Part shown: in pieces, positions 1 through 7,285 of the stretch
How the letters are laid out: every line of letters begins with the position of its first letter
Position numbering within the stretch: position 1 is the first letter of the stretch
From: Thiomonas sp.
GTDB lineage: Bacteria; Pseudomonadota; Gammaproteobacteria; Burkholderiales; Burkholderiaceae
DNA: 9,636 bases
Direction of reading: 5' to 3'
Assembly (NCBI GenBank): GCA_027443745.1
Contig: DAIAZB010000693.1
Location: 1-9,636 of the forward strand
Program-made: the position numbers and the translations under genes
The notes under the pieces: generated by a model
Seen by the model: the letters and a program-made list of their open reading frames with translations, nothing else
Database searches by the model: none
What the model was told of the DNA's origin: nothing

Positions 1-304
1 CCTGGACGAACGCGTCGGCCGGCAGCGGCGCGGCGATGTTCCAGGTCTGCTCCCCGCATTGCGGCGCATACTGCCCGTTGAAGGCAGGCGCCAGCGGCTC
101 GGATTCCCAGGCCGTGAGCAGGTTGGCAGTCGGCGGCAACCGACCCGACACCACCTGCCCGTTCCAGACGATGCCCACCTGCATGAACAAGGCGGCCAGG
201 ATGCGCTGGGCGAATGCGTCGGCCGATAGGGTCGCGGCGATGTTCAAGGTCTGCTCCCCGCACTGCGGCGAATACTGCCCGGTGAAGGCAGGGGCAAGCG
301 GTTG
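1..304 (-). repeat. Diverged in-frame tandem duplication inside dacB (204-base offset)
   Basis: Bases 1 to about 98 align without gaps to 205 to about 302, with roughly 13 mismatches counted by eye (about 87% identity). The offset of 204 bases is exactly 68 codons, so frame is kept. In protein, QPLAPAFTGQYSPQCGEQTL (from residue 241) repeats as EPLAPAFNGQYAPQCGEQTW (from residue 309), and similarity continues to the edge. Residues 225-240 and 293-308 are unrelated, so the repeat begins near the shared PLA. The far copy is cut by the window edge. Confidence 0.85.
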
Positions 305-1024
305 ATCGAAGTTGGCATGCAGGCGGTCTTTCCACGCGCCGCAGGCCACGCCATCGAGGTGCGGGCGCTGCGCCACATGAAAGCCCGCCAGCGGCGGCTC
401 CACCGCAATGCCCACCTGGCCGCGCTGTGGCTCGGGCTGGAAGCTCAGACGCATGGCGCCGAAGTTCAGCAGCAAGGCGTTGGGGCCGACGTTGTAGGGC
501 GCCAGGATGTCGCCGTCGAAGGCGGCGCGGTCGTGCGGCGGCAGGTCGAACGCGCTGCGATCGATCAGCACGTTGCCGTCGATGCGGCGCAGGCCCAAGT
601 CGCGCAGGCGCTGAGCCAGGCTCCACAGGTTGTCGGCCATCAGGTGCGGGTCGCCGCTGCCGACAAAGGCCAGATCGCCCGAGAGCACGCCACCTTGCAG
701 TGGCCCCACCGTGTACACCAGCGTCTTCCAGCGGTAGGCGGGCCCCAGCAGGCTGAGCGCGACATAGGTGGTCACCAGCTTCATCAGCGAAGCCGGGTTC
801 ATCGGCTGCTGCGTGTTGAAGGCGAGTGCGGGCTCGGCATGCCCCAATGGCTGCACCATGAAGCTGCAGGACGAGGCAGGAATGCGGGCCTGGGCCAGGG
901 CCTGCTCAACCGCAGCAGGCAACTGTTCCCGCATGTGCGCCCGAGCCCGGGCCGGGGGTGCGAACCCCGCAGGAATGGCGGCCATGGCCAGGCCGGAGCA
1001 CAGAAGTCGACGGGTTCGATTCAT
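1..1024 (-). CDS. dacB: D-alanyl-D-alanine carboxypeptidase/endopeptidase, PBP4 type (peptidase S13), 3' end outside window
   Basis: The minus strand reads open from ATG at 1024 to the window edge: 341 codons, no stop. The family hydrolyses the terminal D-Ala of peptidoglycan stems and D-Ala-meso-DAP cross-links in the periplasm. The N-terminus (MNRTRRLLCSGLAMAAIPAG) is a typical signal peptide, with cleavage likely after ARARA near residue 29. The acylation motif SxxK is seen as PASLMK (Ser79, Lys82). Following segments match PBP4-like proteins: SGDLAFVGSGDPHL, ILAPYNVGPNALLLNF, and a CGxW motif near residue 228. The SxN and KTG motifs should lie beyond the left edge. Residues 241-273 recur at 309-341, where the family normally moves on to the region leading to its SNN motif. 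No good Shine-Dalgarno precedes the ATG; the start rests on the signal peptide. The gene is divergent from the small secreted protein at 1398. Family call is secure; whether the duplicated protein is active is unknown. Confidence 0.9.
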   Translation of the reverse strand, partial: MNRTRRLLCSGLAMAAIPAGFAPPARARAHMREQLPAAVEQALAQARIPASSCSFMVQPLGHAEPALAFNTQQPMNPASLMKLVTTYVALSLLGPAYRWKTLVYTVGPLQGGVLSGDLAFVGSGDPHLMADNLWSLAQRLRDLGLRRIDGNVLIDRSAFDLPPHDRAAFDGDILAPYNVGPNALLLNFGAMRLSFQPEPQRGQVGIAVEPPLAGFHVAQRPHLDGVACGAWKDRLHANFDQPLAPAFTGQYSPQCGEQTLNIAATLSADAFAQRILAALFMQVGIVWNGQVVSGRLPPTANLLTAWESEPLAPAFNGQYAPQCGEQTWNIAAPLPADAFVQ

Positions 1025-1397
1025 CGGCAGTTACAGGTTGGGAGGTGGGTCGTGGGGACGCGACAACACCATGCAGCACATCGGGCGGTCAGGGGCGGAG
1101 TGGCGATCAGCCCGGGCGTGGCGACGACAGTGCGGACATCGGGTTGTCGTGAGTTCAGGACAAAAATGCGTCAAAAAATCAGCGGGTTATCGCAACGATG
1201 GACATCGTGTCGTCTCAGCAGGACGTTCTCGGCGCCGAATCCCCGGTTTCAGCTTCGACATCCGGATTTTCAATCCATGACTGGGAATTAACGTCTTGAT
1301 TTCGAACAGGAAATGGACACTGGCACATCGCTTGCTCAATGATTCTGCGCGTTGGTTCCATTTTGCGCACCATTGTTCACTCATCAAGGAGTTTCTC
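1025..1397. other. Intergenic region between divergent dacB and the psiF-like gene
   Basis: This 373-base stretch should hold promoters for both flanking genes. It has A-runs around 1160-1178 and an 8-base palindrome ATCCGGAT at 1260-1267. I found no convincing -35/-10 pair in either direction. The only clear signal is the Shine-Dalgarno AAGGAG at 1386-1391 serving the rightward gene. ORFs crossing this region on either strand have no recognisable protein features. Confidence 0.5.
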
Positions 1398-1622
1398 ATG
1401 CGAACAGCCACACCTTTCCGAAGCCCATGGATTCGAGCACTTGCCACCGCGGCACTTCTGACATCTTTCGGGTTCGCGTCCGCCAGTGCCCAGACCGCCG
1501 GCGCCTCGCAAGGCCAGACCGGAGCGCCGTCAAAAGCCAAGTGTGAGCAGGAAGCTGCGGCTCAGGGGCTCTCCGGTGCGCAGGCCAAGAACTTCATCGA
1601 CCAGTGCATGCACAAGGGCTGA
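1398..1622 (+). CDS. Small secreted PsiF-repeat-like protein
   Basis: The product is 74 residues. An N-terminal signal peptide (basic MRTATPFRSPWIR, hydrophobic ALATAALLTSFGF, then ASASAQ) suggests cleavage after ASA near residue 30, leaving about 44 periplasmic residues. The mature end, KAKCEQEAAAQGLSGAQAKN followed by FIDQCMHKG, matches the PsiF repeat pattern: Cys, alanine-rich helix, L-x-G, then F-x-x-x-C. The two cysteines (residues 49 and 70) could form a disulfide. E. coli PsiF, a phosphate-starvation-induced protein, has two such repeats; here there is one. No biochemical function is established for the family. ATG 1398 is chosen because AAGGAG lies six bases upstream and the signal peptide begins there; an upstream in-frame start at 1296 lacks both. 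The gene stands alone and ends 14 bases before a strong terminator. Confidence 0.75.
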   Translation: MRTATPFRSPWIRALATAALLTSFGFASASAQTAGASQGQTGAPSKAKCEQEAAAQGLSGAQAKNFIDQCMHKG

Positions 1623-1636
1623 CCGTTGTCACACTG

Positions 1637-1671
1637 AACGCGCGGCTTGTGCTGACAAGCCGCGCGTTTTT
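1637..1671 (+). terminator. Rho-independent terminator of the psiF-like gene
   Basis: A perfect 14-bp inverted repeat (AACGCGCGGCTTGT at 1637-1650 with its complement at 1655-1668) closes a four-base loop GCTG and runs into five T (1667-1671). It lies directly after the stop codon at 1622, so it ends that transcript and insulates tsaB. Confidence 0.9.
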
Positions 1672-1995
1672 GCTTTCGGGTGCGCAGACGGCTCATGCTC
1701 AGGCCGGCTTCGCCTCGAACGCAAGCAGCGAGGCGCAACCTAGCCCCGAGCCCTGCGGTCACGACCGACAACCGCTTCAACGCCGACGCGACATCGACGC
1801 GACGTCATCGTCCTGGCGCGCATCGGCATGCCTTGGGGTGCATGTTTTCCGGCGGCTGATGATGAACAGGTTCTGCCGGACGGCTAAACTTGGTTGCAGG
1901 TGGGGGCTGGGTGCGTGGCAGCACGCGGACGGGCGCCATGCCTGCACCGCTTTCACGCTACCGTCATCCATATTCCAGCCCGATTCATCCCCCGC
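1672..1995. other. Intergenic region upstream of tsaB
   Basis: This 324-base stretch carries no recognisable gene. It contains a short imperfect direct repeat (GACGCGAC occurring twice around 1783-1803). A possible -10 element TAAACT lies at 1885-1890, but with no good -35 at 16-18 bases. The tsaB reading frame stays open upstream to a TTG at 1894, but that extension has no family resemblance. The tsaB operon promoter presumably lies here. Confidence 0.4.
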
Positions 1996-2766
1996 ATGTC
2001 ATCAGCCCTGCATGTGCTTGCCTTCGACTCCAGCACCGAGTGGCTGTCGGTCGCGCTCCAACTGGACGATGGGGCCATCCTTGCCGACAGCGAGCCCGGC
2101 GGCGCGCGCGCCTCGCAGCGCCTGTTGCCGCTGGTGCAGGAATTGCTCGCCGAAGCCGGCCTGCGGCTCGGCGAGATCGGGCTGATCGGTTTCGGCGCCG
2201 GTCCCGGGGCTTTCACCGGGCTGCGTGCCGCCTGTGCTGCCGCGCAAGGCCTGGCGTTCGGGCTGGACATTCCGGTCGTGCCGGTTCATACACTGCTCGC
2301 CGTGGCGGCATCGGCCGAACACGCGGCCATGCCGGCCTCCACCTTGTTGGTGGCCAACGATGCCCGCATGGGCGAACTGTATTGGGCGCTGGCGCAGCAG
2401 GGTGCAGACGGCAACTTGCGCCTGCGCGCCCCGGCGCAGGTTGCGCCGCCGCAAGCCGCAGCGATGGCTTGGGTGCAAGCCTTGGGCGAGGTGCCACCCG
2501 AGGATGTGCAACTGCTCGGTCATGCCTGGGCCGAGCATCGTGCGGCACTGACTGCAGCGTTGCCCGTGGCCTGGCGCAAGCCGCTTGATGAGGCACTGAC
2601 CGTCACGCCCAAAGCCGCCGCGATCGCCCGGCTGGCGCGTGCCGCGCATGCGCGCGGAGAGAGCGTCGCTGCCGCACAGGCCTTGCCCATTTACGTGCGC
2701 GACAAGGTGGCGCTGACCACGGAAGAACGCGAGCGTGCCCGCCATGTCGAGGTGGTGCATCCATGA
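1996..2766 (+). CDS. tsaB: tRNA threonylcarbamoyladenosine biosynthesis protein TsaB
   Basis: The product is 256 residues. TsaB is the ASKHA-fold partner of TsaD; together with TsaE they transfer threonylcarbamoyl (made by TsaC) to A37 of ANN-decoding tRNAs in the cytoplasm. Seen here: an N-terminal strand with LAFDSST (residues 8-14), the family signature GAGPGAFTGLR (67-77), and a C-terminal PIYVRDKVALTTEER typical of betaproteobacterial TsaB. The first ATG matching the family N-terminus is at 1996. Only a weak purine tract precedes it, so the start is by homology. Its stop overlaps the rimI start by four bases (ATGA), indicating translational coupling. The tsaB-rimI pairing is common in proteobacteria. 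Confidence 0.95.
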   Translation: MSSALHVLAFDSSTEWLSVALQLDDGAILADSEPGGARASQRLLPLVQELLAEAGLRLGEIGLIGFGAGPGAFTGLRAACAAAQGLAFGLDIPVVPVHTLLAVAASAEHAAMPASTLLVANDARMGELYWALAQQGADGNLRLRAPAQVAPPQAAAMAWVQALGEVPPEDVQLLGHAWAEHRAALTAALPVAWRKPLDEALTVTPKAAAIARLARAAHARGESVAAAQALPIYVRDKVALTTEERERARHVEVVHP

Positions 2767-3281
2767 GCGCCCAGTTCAACGCGCCACTGCCCGCGGCCGA
2801 GCTGCGCGGCATGACCGAAGCCGACTTGAATGCGGTCATGTCCATCGAACTGCGCGCCTACGAGTTTCCCTGGAGCCGCGGCAATTTTGCCGACTCGCTC
2901 AACCCGCGCTATGAGGTGCAAGTGCTGGCGCGGCCGGATGGCATCGTGCTGGGTTATTTCGTCGCCATGTCGGGGGTGGAGGAAATGCACCTGCTCAACC
3001 TCACCGTAGACCCTGCGCTGCACGGCCTGGGGCTGGGCCGGCATCTGCTCGACGCCGTGCTGGTCGCGGCGGCCTCGCAAGGCGCGCAGTTGCTGTGGCT
3101 GGAGGTGCGTCCCAGCAACCACCGCGCCATTCGGCTGTACGAGCGCTACGGCTTTCACACCGTGGCCAAGCGCCGCAACTACTACCCTGCGCTCGACGTC
3201 TATGGCCAACCGTGCAAGGAAGATGCATGGGTGATGTCGGCCCAGGTCGACATGTTGCGCCGACGCCGTGGACTGGCCTGA
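2763..3281 (+). CDS. rimI: Ribosomal protein S18-alanine N-acetyltransferase RimI
   Basis: This 172-residue GNAT protein is expected to acetylate the N-terminal alanine of ribosomal protein S18 using acetyl-CoA. The acetyl-CoA loop is LHGLGLGRHLL (residues 86-96), where His87 replaces the usual Gln/Arg of the Q/R-x-x-G-x-G motif. The segment LEVRPSNHRAIRLYERYGF (113-131) holds Glu114 and Tyr126, spaced like Glu103 and Tyr115, the base and acid described for Salmonella RimI. RRNYYP (137-142) and EDAWVMS are also family features. An N-terminal extension of roughly 15 residues precedes the fold. The start overlaps the tsaB stop. Confidence 0.93.
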   Translation: MSAQFNAPLPAAELRGMTEADLNAVMSIELRAYEFPWSRGNFADSLNPRYEVQVLARPDGIVLGYFVAMSGVEEMHLLNLTVDPALHGLGLGRHLLDAVLVAAASQGAQLLWLEVRPSNHRAIRLYERYGFHTVAKRRNYYPALDVYGQPCKEDAWVMSAQVDMLRRRRGLA

Positions 3282-3292
3282 GGGAGCGCGTC

Positions 3293-4270
3293 TTGCCGCA
3301 TCCCTGGCTTGAGGCCGATCGCCGCGCCATGCTGCAGGCGCTGGGCCTGCCTGCAGCCTACGTGCGCCGCAGCGTCCTGAGCACGGCAGAACTCGCGGCG
3401 CTGCAGCCGCGCATGCCGGGAGAGCGGGCTGGCGACGGGGCCACGCTGCCGGCCGAGACCGGCGTCGCACAGGGGCTCGAACAGCCTGGACCCTCGCGCC
3501 GGCAGCCGAGCGGCGGACAGCGCCTGGCGTCCAGACCAGCGCATGGCTTGCACCACGGCGGGGAGACCGCTGCGCCGCCCTCGGCCGCGTTCCGCGCCGC
3601 AGGCTCGGAGGCCGCCGTGCCAGCCTTGGCGGTGCGGCCGCTGGCTGCGCCAGCCCGCCTGCAGCACATCGCCACGCTGGATGCGGCTGGCCTCGCCGCC
3701 TTCACCCGCGATTGCCGCGCCTGCAAGCTCGGCGGCCTGCGCCACCAAGCCGTGTTCGGCGTCGGCCATGCCCAGGGGCAGGTGATGGTGGTGGGCGAGG
3801 CGCCCGGTGCCGAGGAAGACCGCCAGGGCGAGCCCTTTGTCGGCGCTGCCGGCAAGCTGCTCGACAACATGCTGCGTGCCGTGGGCCTGGCGCGCAGCGG
3901 CGACGACCCGGCGCGCACTGTGTACATCGCCAATGTCATCAAGTGCCGTCCACCGGGGAACCGCAATCCCGAGGTGGACGAAATCACGCAATGCGAACCC
4001 ATTCTGGAACGCCAGATTGCACTCGTACGCCCACGCCTTCTGCTGGCGCTGGGGCGTTTTGCCGCGCAGCAACTCACCGGCAGCACCGAGCCCATCGGCC
4101 GCTTGCGCCAGCGCGTGTTTCAGTACCGGGGTATTCCCGTGGTGGTGAGCTATCACCCTGCGTATTTGCTGCGCACACCGCAGGACAAGGCCAGGGCCTG
4201 GGCCGACCTGTGTTTCGCCCAGGACCAGCTTGCGGTCGCGCTGCAAGCCGGCAATCGGTCGGCTTCCTAG
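3293..4270 (+). CDS. Uracil-DNA glycosylase, family 4/5 type with Fe-S cysteines
   Basis: The product is 325 residues if translation starts at TTG 3293. It removes uracil from DNA, starting base excision repair of deaminated cytosine. The catalytic domain occupies the C-terminal half. Motif 1 GEAPGAEED (168-176) is followed by [25 protein letters not shown] follows (214-226); motif 3 is HPAYLLR (288-294). Four cysteines fit the family 4 cluster pattern: Cys141-x2-Cys144 and Cys218-x15-Cys234. Residues 40-120 are a Pro/Ala/Gly/Arg-rich, probably disordered linker after a short N-terminal helix ([10 protein letters not shown]). TTG is chosen because AGGGAG at 3281-3286 sits six bases upstream; the alternative ATG 3329 (313 residues) would lose most of that helix and has no ribosome site. 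An ATG at 3095 would overlap most of rimI and is unlikely. Same operon as tsaB-rimI. Confidence 0.92.
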   Translation: MPHPWLEADRRAMLQALGLPAAYVRRSVLSTAELAALQPRMPGERAGDGATLPAETGVAQGLEQPGPSRRQPSGGQRLASRPAHGLHHGGETAAPPSAAFRAAGSEAAVPALAVRPLAAPARLQHIATLDAAGLAAFTRDCRACKLGGLRHQAVFGVGHAQGQVMVVGEAPGAEEDRQGEPFVGAAGKLLDNMLRAVGLARSGDDPARTVYIANVIKCRPPGNRNPEVDEITQCEPILERQIALVRPRLLLALGRFAAQQLTGSTEPIGRLRQRVFQYRGIPVVVSYHPAYLLRTPQDKARAWADLCFAQDQLAVALQAGNRSAS

Positions 4271-4273
4271 AAT
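4268..4273 (+). promoter_or_regulatory. Possible -10 element (TAGAAT) just before pyrF
   Basis: TAGAAT overlaps the stop codon of the upstream gene and lies six bases before the pyrF ATG, so transcription would begin at or next to the start codon (leaderless mRNA). No good -35 lies at the right distance, and pyrF lacks a clear Shine-Dalgarno, which agrees weakly with a leaderless start. Confidence 0.3.
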
Positions 4274-4279
4274 GCCCGC

Positions 4280-5104
4280 ATGACATTCATCGACCAATGG
4301 CTAGCCGCCAGCAAGCGCAACGCAAGCAGCTTGTGCGTGGGCCTCGACCCGGAGCCGGAGCGTCTGCCCGCGCCGTGGACACACGACACCACGCGGCTGT
4401 TCGACTTCTGCGCCGCCATCGTCGACGCCACGGCCGATCTGGTCTGCGCCTACAAGCCGCAGATCGCCCATTTCGCCGCCGTCGGGGCCGAGGCACAACT
4501 CGAAAAACTCATCGTCCACATCCACCGCAGCGCCCCCGGCGTGCCGGTGATCCTGGACGCCAAGCGCGGCGACATCGGCTCCACCGCGCGGCATTACGCC
4601 CGCGAAGCGTTCGAGCGTTTCGGCGCCGACGCGCTCACGGTTTCGCCCTTGATGGGCGCAGACTCGCTCGGCCCCTACATCGATCACTACCCGGAGCGCG
4701 GCCTGTTCGTGCTCTGCCGCACATCCAACCCCGGCGGCGAAGACCTGCAAGCGCTGCAAATCGCCGCCGATGCCTCGGGACAGTCCGAACAACTGTTCGA
4801 GCGCGTTGCACGCCTGGCCACAGGGCCGTGGAACCGCAGCGGCCAGATCGGACTGGTGACGGGCGCAACTCGGCCCGGCGACATCGCCCGCATCCGCGCC
4901 ATCGCGCCCGACGCGCCGCTGCTCATACCCGGCATCGGCGCCCAGGGCGGCGATGTGCTCGCCACCGTGCACGCCGCACGCCACCGCTATCTCATCAACG
5001 CCTCGCGCAGCGTGCTCTATGCCGGCAACGGCGCGGACTTCGCCAAGGCGTCGCGCGCCGAGGCCCTGCAGTTGCGCGCCGCCATCGCCGCCGTTCCCGG
5101 CTGA
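4280..5104 (+). CDS. pyrF: Orotidine 5'-phosphate decarboxylase, type 2
   Basis: The product is 274 residues, the usual length for the type 2 (longer) subfamily. It converts OMP to UMP, the last step of de novo pyrimidine synthesis, in the cytoplasm. Seen here: [14 protein letters not shown] (residues 17-30), [15 protein letters not shown] (57-71), and the catalytic motif [14 protein letters not shown] with Asp93, Lys95 and Asp98. [19 protein letters not shown] and the phosphate-binding region TGATRPGDI with [12 protein letters not shown] follow. The start at 4280 lies nine bases after the preceding stop; no strong ribosome site is visible. Position suggests transcription with tsaB-rimI-udg, perhaps with an extra promoter of its own. 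Confidence 0.96.
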   Translation: MTFIDQWLAASKRNASSLCVGLDPEPERLPAPWTHDTTRLFDFCAAIVDATADLVCAYKPQIAHFAAVGAEAQLEKLIVHIHRSAPGVPVILDAKRGDIGSTARHYAREAFERFGADALTVSPLMGADSLGPYIDHYPERGLFVLCRTSNPGGEDLQALQIAADASGQSEQLFERVARLATGPWNRSGQIGLVTGATRPGDIARIRAIAPDAPLLIPGIGAQGGDVLATVHAARHRYLINASRSVLYAGNGADFAKASRAEALQLRAAIAAVPG

Positions 5105-5142
5105 GCGCCCCGACCTTGTTCCACGCCATGTCATCCAGCACC

Positions 5143-5634
5143 ATGTCTTCGCCCCTCACCCATTTCGACGCCGCCGGCCAGGCGCATATGGTGGACGTCA
5201 GCGCCAAGGCCGAGACCGCGCGCATGGCCGTGGCCCGCGGCAGCATTCGCATGCTGCCCGCCACGCTGGCACTGATTCAGTCCGGCAACGCGAAAAAGGG
5301 CGACGTGCTGGGCGTGGCGCGCATCGCCGCCATCCTGGCGTCCAAGCGCACGGCCGACCTCATCCCCCTGTGCCATCCCATCGCGCTCACACGGGTGACG
5401 GTCGAGTTCGAGGTGGACCTTGTCAGCAGTGCCGTGCATTGCCATGCCCGTGCCGAAACCTGCGGCCGCACCGGCGTCGAGATGGAAGCCCTCACCGCCG
5501 TGCAGATCGGCCTGCTCACCATCTACGACATGTGCAAGGCCGCCGATCGCGGCATGGTGATGACCGACGTGCGCCTGCTGGAAAAGCAGGGCGGCAAAAG
5601 CGGACATTGGCAGGCAGATGCGGTCCAGGGCTAA
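5143..5634 (+). CDS. moaC: Cyclic pyranopterin monophosphate synthase MoaC
   Basis: The product is 163 residues from ATG 5143. MoaC converts the 3',8-cyclo-dihydro-GTP made by MoaA into cyclic pyranopterin monophosphate, the first committed intermediate of molybdenum cofactor. Family features: [16 protein letters not shown] near the start, [12 protein letters not shown] (51-62), LIPLCHPI (73-80), GVEMEALTA (111-119), IYDMCKA with Asp129 and Lys132 (E. coli Asp128/Lys131), and GGKSG (150-154). ATG 5128 is in frame and would add five residues (MSSST); neither start has a ribosome site, and 5143 aligns better with the E. coli N-terminus (MSQLTH). No other moa gene is in the window. A GC-rich imperfect hairpin without a T-run lies at 5648-5674, downstream of the stop. 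Confidence 0.95.
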   Translation: MSSPLTHFDAAGQAHMVDVSAKAETARMAVARGSIRMLPATLALIQSGNAKKGDVLGVARIAAILASKRTADLIPLCHPIALTRVTVEFEVDLVSSAVHCHARAETCGRTGVEMEALTAVQIGLLTIYDMCKAADRGMVMTDVRLLEKQGGKSGHWQADAVQG

Positions 5635-5733
5635 AGTCGACGACGCAGTGAGGGGCGCTCAGCGCCGCAGTCACCGCCCCGACACACCCCGCCCAGGCTG
5701 CCCATAGGCCCCGCGAGGGCAAGCGCGGCTTTC

Positions 5734-5739
5734 TACAAT
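5734..5739 (+). promoter_or_regulatory. Probable -10 element (TACAAT) for tldD
   Basis: TACAAT is a one-mismatch sigma70 -10 hexamer ending seven bases before the tldD ATG, so the transcript would begin at or near the start codon. No TTGACA-like -35 is found at 16-18 bases. With a 112-base gap after moaC, it suggests tldD has its own, possibly leaderless, transcript. Confidence 0.4.
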
Positions 5740-5746
5740 CAGTTTC

Positions 5747-7213
5747 ATGAATACCTTGACCGAACCCACCCTCTTGCGCCTCGACGAAGCACGCCGCCTG
5801 CTGCTGACTCCCTACGGCATCGACGAATTCAGCCTGCAGCGCGCCTTGGCGCGTGCGTTCGAGCACAAGCTCGACTACGCCGACATTTATCTGCAGTACA
5901 CGCGCTCGGAGGGCTGGAGCCTGGAAGAAGGCTTGGTCAAGAGCGGCAGCTTCGGCATCGAACAGGGCTTCGGCATTCGTGCCGTGGAGGGCGACAAGAC
6001 CGCTTTTGCCTATTCCGACGACATTTCAGAAGCGCGATTGTTGGAGGCTGCGGCAACTGTGCGTGCCATCGCCCGCCAAGGCCGTGGCCGCGTCAAGCTC
6101 GGCGGCGTGGCGCATCCGGCGACCGGAGGGCGGTCGCTGTACGGCGCCATCGACCCGCTGTCTTCGCTCGATTCCGCCGCCAAGGTGGACTTGCTTCAGC
6201 GCGCTGACGCCATGGCTCGCGCCAAGGATCCGCGCGTGGCGCAGGTCATGGCCAGCCTGTCCGGTGAGTACGACGTGGTCATGGTGCTGCGCTCGGACGG
6301 CATGCTGGCCGCCGACGTGCGCCCGCTGGTGCGTTTCAACCTCTCGGTCATCGCCGAGCAGCATGGCCGGCGCGAAACCGGCTCGGCCGGAGGTGGCGGA
6401 CGTTTTCCGCTCAGTGAATTCACCGAGGCCAAGGTCCAGGAACATGTCGACGAAGCCGTGCGCCAGGCGCTGCTCAACCTCGAATCGCGCCCGGCCCCAG
6501 CCGGCGAGATGACCGTCGTGCTGGGCAGCGGCTGGCCCGGCATCTTGCTGCACGAGGCCATCGGCCACGGGCTGGAAGGTGATTTCAACCGCAAGGGATC
6601 CAGCGCCTTCGCCGGCCAACTCGGCAAGCAAGTTGCGGCCAAGGGCGTGACGGTTCTGGACGACGGCACTCTCGACAACCGCCGCGGCTCGCTGAACATG
6701 GACGATGAAGGCCACCCGACCCAACGCACCGTCCTGATCGAGGACGGTGTGTTGGTGAACTACATGCAAGACAGCCTCAACGCCCGCTTGATGAAGCGCC
6801 AGCCCACCGGCAATGCGCGGCGCGAGAGCTATGCCCATGTGCCCATGCCGCGCATGACCAACACCTACATGCTGGCCGGCGACAAGTCACCCGAGGAGAT
6901 CGTGGCCAGCCTCGACCGTGGCCTCTACGCGGTGAACTTCGGCGGTGGTCAGGTCGACATCACCAGTGGCAAGTTCGTCTTTTCAGCCAGCGAAGCCTGG
7001 TGGGTGGAAAACGGCAAGCTGCAATACCCGGTCAAGGGGGCGACGCTGATCGGCAACGGCCCCGATGCGCTTACCCGCGTCAGTCTCATCGGCTCCGACA
7101 TGCGACTCGACCCGGGCGTCGGCACCTGTGGCAAGGAAGGCCAGAGCGTGCCCGTCGGCGTTGGCCAGCCCACGCTGCGCATCGACGGCATGACCGTGGG
7201 CGGCACCGGCTGA
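5747..7213 (+). CDS. tldD: Metalloprotease TldD
   Basis: The product is 488 residues, full length for TldD. TldD pairs with TldE/PmbA as a cytoplasmic metalloprotease that trims unfolded peptides, known from microcin B17 maturation and CcdA degradation. The zinc motif HExxxH is seen as HEAIGH (residues 269-274) within GILLHEAIGHGLEGDFNRKG. Other family segments are SLEEGLVKSGSFGIEQGFGIR near 58-78, MTNTYMLAGD, GGGQVDITSGKFVF, and the C-terminal GQSVPVGVGQPTLRIDGMTVGG. The start is supported by the family N-terminus; there is no Shine-Dalgarno, in keeping with the -10 element close upstream. The partner pmbA is not in the window, as usual, since the two are often unlinked. Convergent with ppk2. 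Confidence 0.96.
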   Translation: MNTLTEPTLLRLDEARRLLLTPYGIDEFSLQRALARAFEHKLDYADIYLQYTRSEGWSLEEGLVKSGSFGIEQGFGIRAVEGDKTAFAYSDDISEARLLEAAATVRAIARQGRGRVKLGGVAHPATGGRSLYGAIDPLSSLDSAAKVDLLQRADAMARAKDPRVAQVMASLSGEYDVVMVLRSDGMLAADVRPLVRFNLSVIAEQHGRRETGSAGGGGRFPLSEFTEAKVQEHVDEAVRQALLNLESRPAPAGEMTVVLGSGWPGILLHEAIGHGLEGDFNRKGSSAFAGQLGKQVAAKGVTVLDDGTLDNRRGSLNMDDEGHPTQRTVLIEDGVLVNYMQDSLNARLMKRQPTGNARRESYAHVPMPRMTNTYMLAGDKSPEEIVASLDRGLYAVNFGGGQVDITSGKFVFSASEAWWVENGKLQYPVKGATLIGNGPDALTRVSLIGSDMRLDPGVGTCGKEGQSVPVGVGQPTLRIDGMTVGGTG

Positions 7214-7218
7214 TTGTT

Positions 7219-7237
7219 CGCCGCCAAGGCTGCGGCG
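7219..7237. terminator. Weak hairpin between convergent tldD and ppk2
   Basis: CGCCGC at 7219-7224 and GCGGCG at 7232-7237 form a perfect 6-bp stem with a seven-base loop, six bases after the tldD stop. There is no T-run on either strand, so intrinsic termination is doubtful; it may only protect mRNA ends. Confidence 0.25.
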
Positions 7238-7285
7238 TGTGATGTGCGGCATGGCTGGTCCCACACGCGCCGCGTGCCCCGGACT

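Noticed and set aside
302..1291. 329-codon plus-strand ORF across the dacB region
   Set aside because: It is antisense to a well-supported PBP4 gene with signal peptide and SxxK motif; the translation is a His/Arg/Gln/Gly-rich composition typical of shadow frames in GC-rich DNA.
1187..1540. 117-codon minus-strand ORF over the psiF-like start
   Set aside because: It lies opposite the signal peptide and ribosome site of the plus-strand gene and shows no protein features.
2002..2760. 252-codon minus-strand ORF opposite tsaB
   Set aside because: Antisense shadow of tsaB, with no recognisable domain or ribosome site.
3200..4297. 365-codon minus-strand ORF opposite the uracil-DNA glycosylase
   Set aside because: Antisense to a gene carrying all expected catalytic motifs; composition is that of a shadow frame.
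3712..5634. 640-codon plus-strand ORF suggesting a giant fusion upstream of moaC
   Set aside because: Only the last 163 codons are MoaC; the rest is the +1 frame of the glycosylase and pyrF genes, Arg/Pro/His-rich and without similarity.
5648..5674. GC-rich imperfect hairpin after moaC as a terminator
   Set aside because: No T-run follows and the stem is broken by a 2/4 internal loop, so I do not call an intrinsic terminator.
6026..6838. 270-codon minus-strand ORF opposite tldD
   Set aside because: Antisense shadow of a full-length TldD with an intact HExxxH motif.
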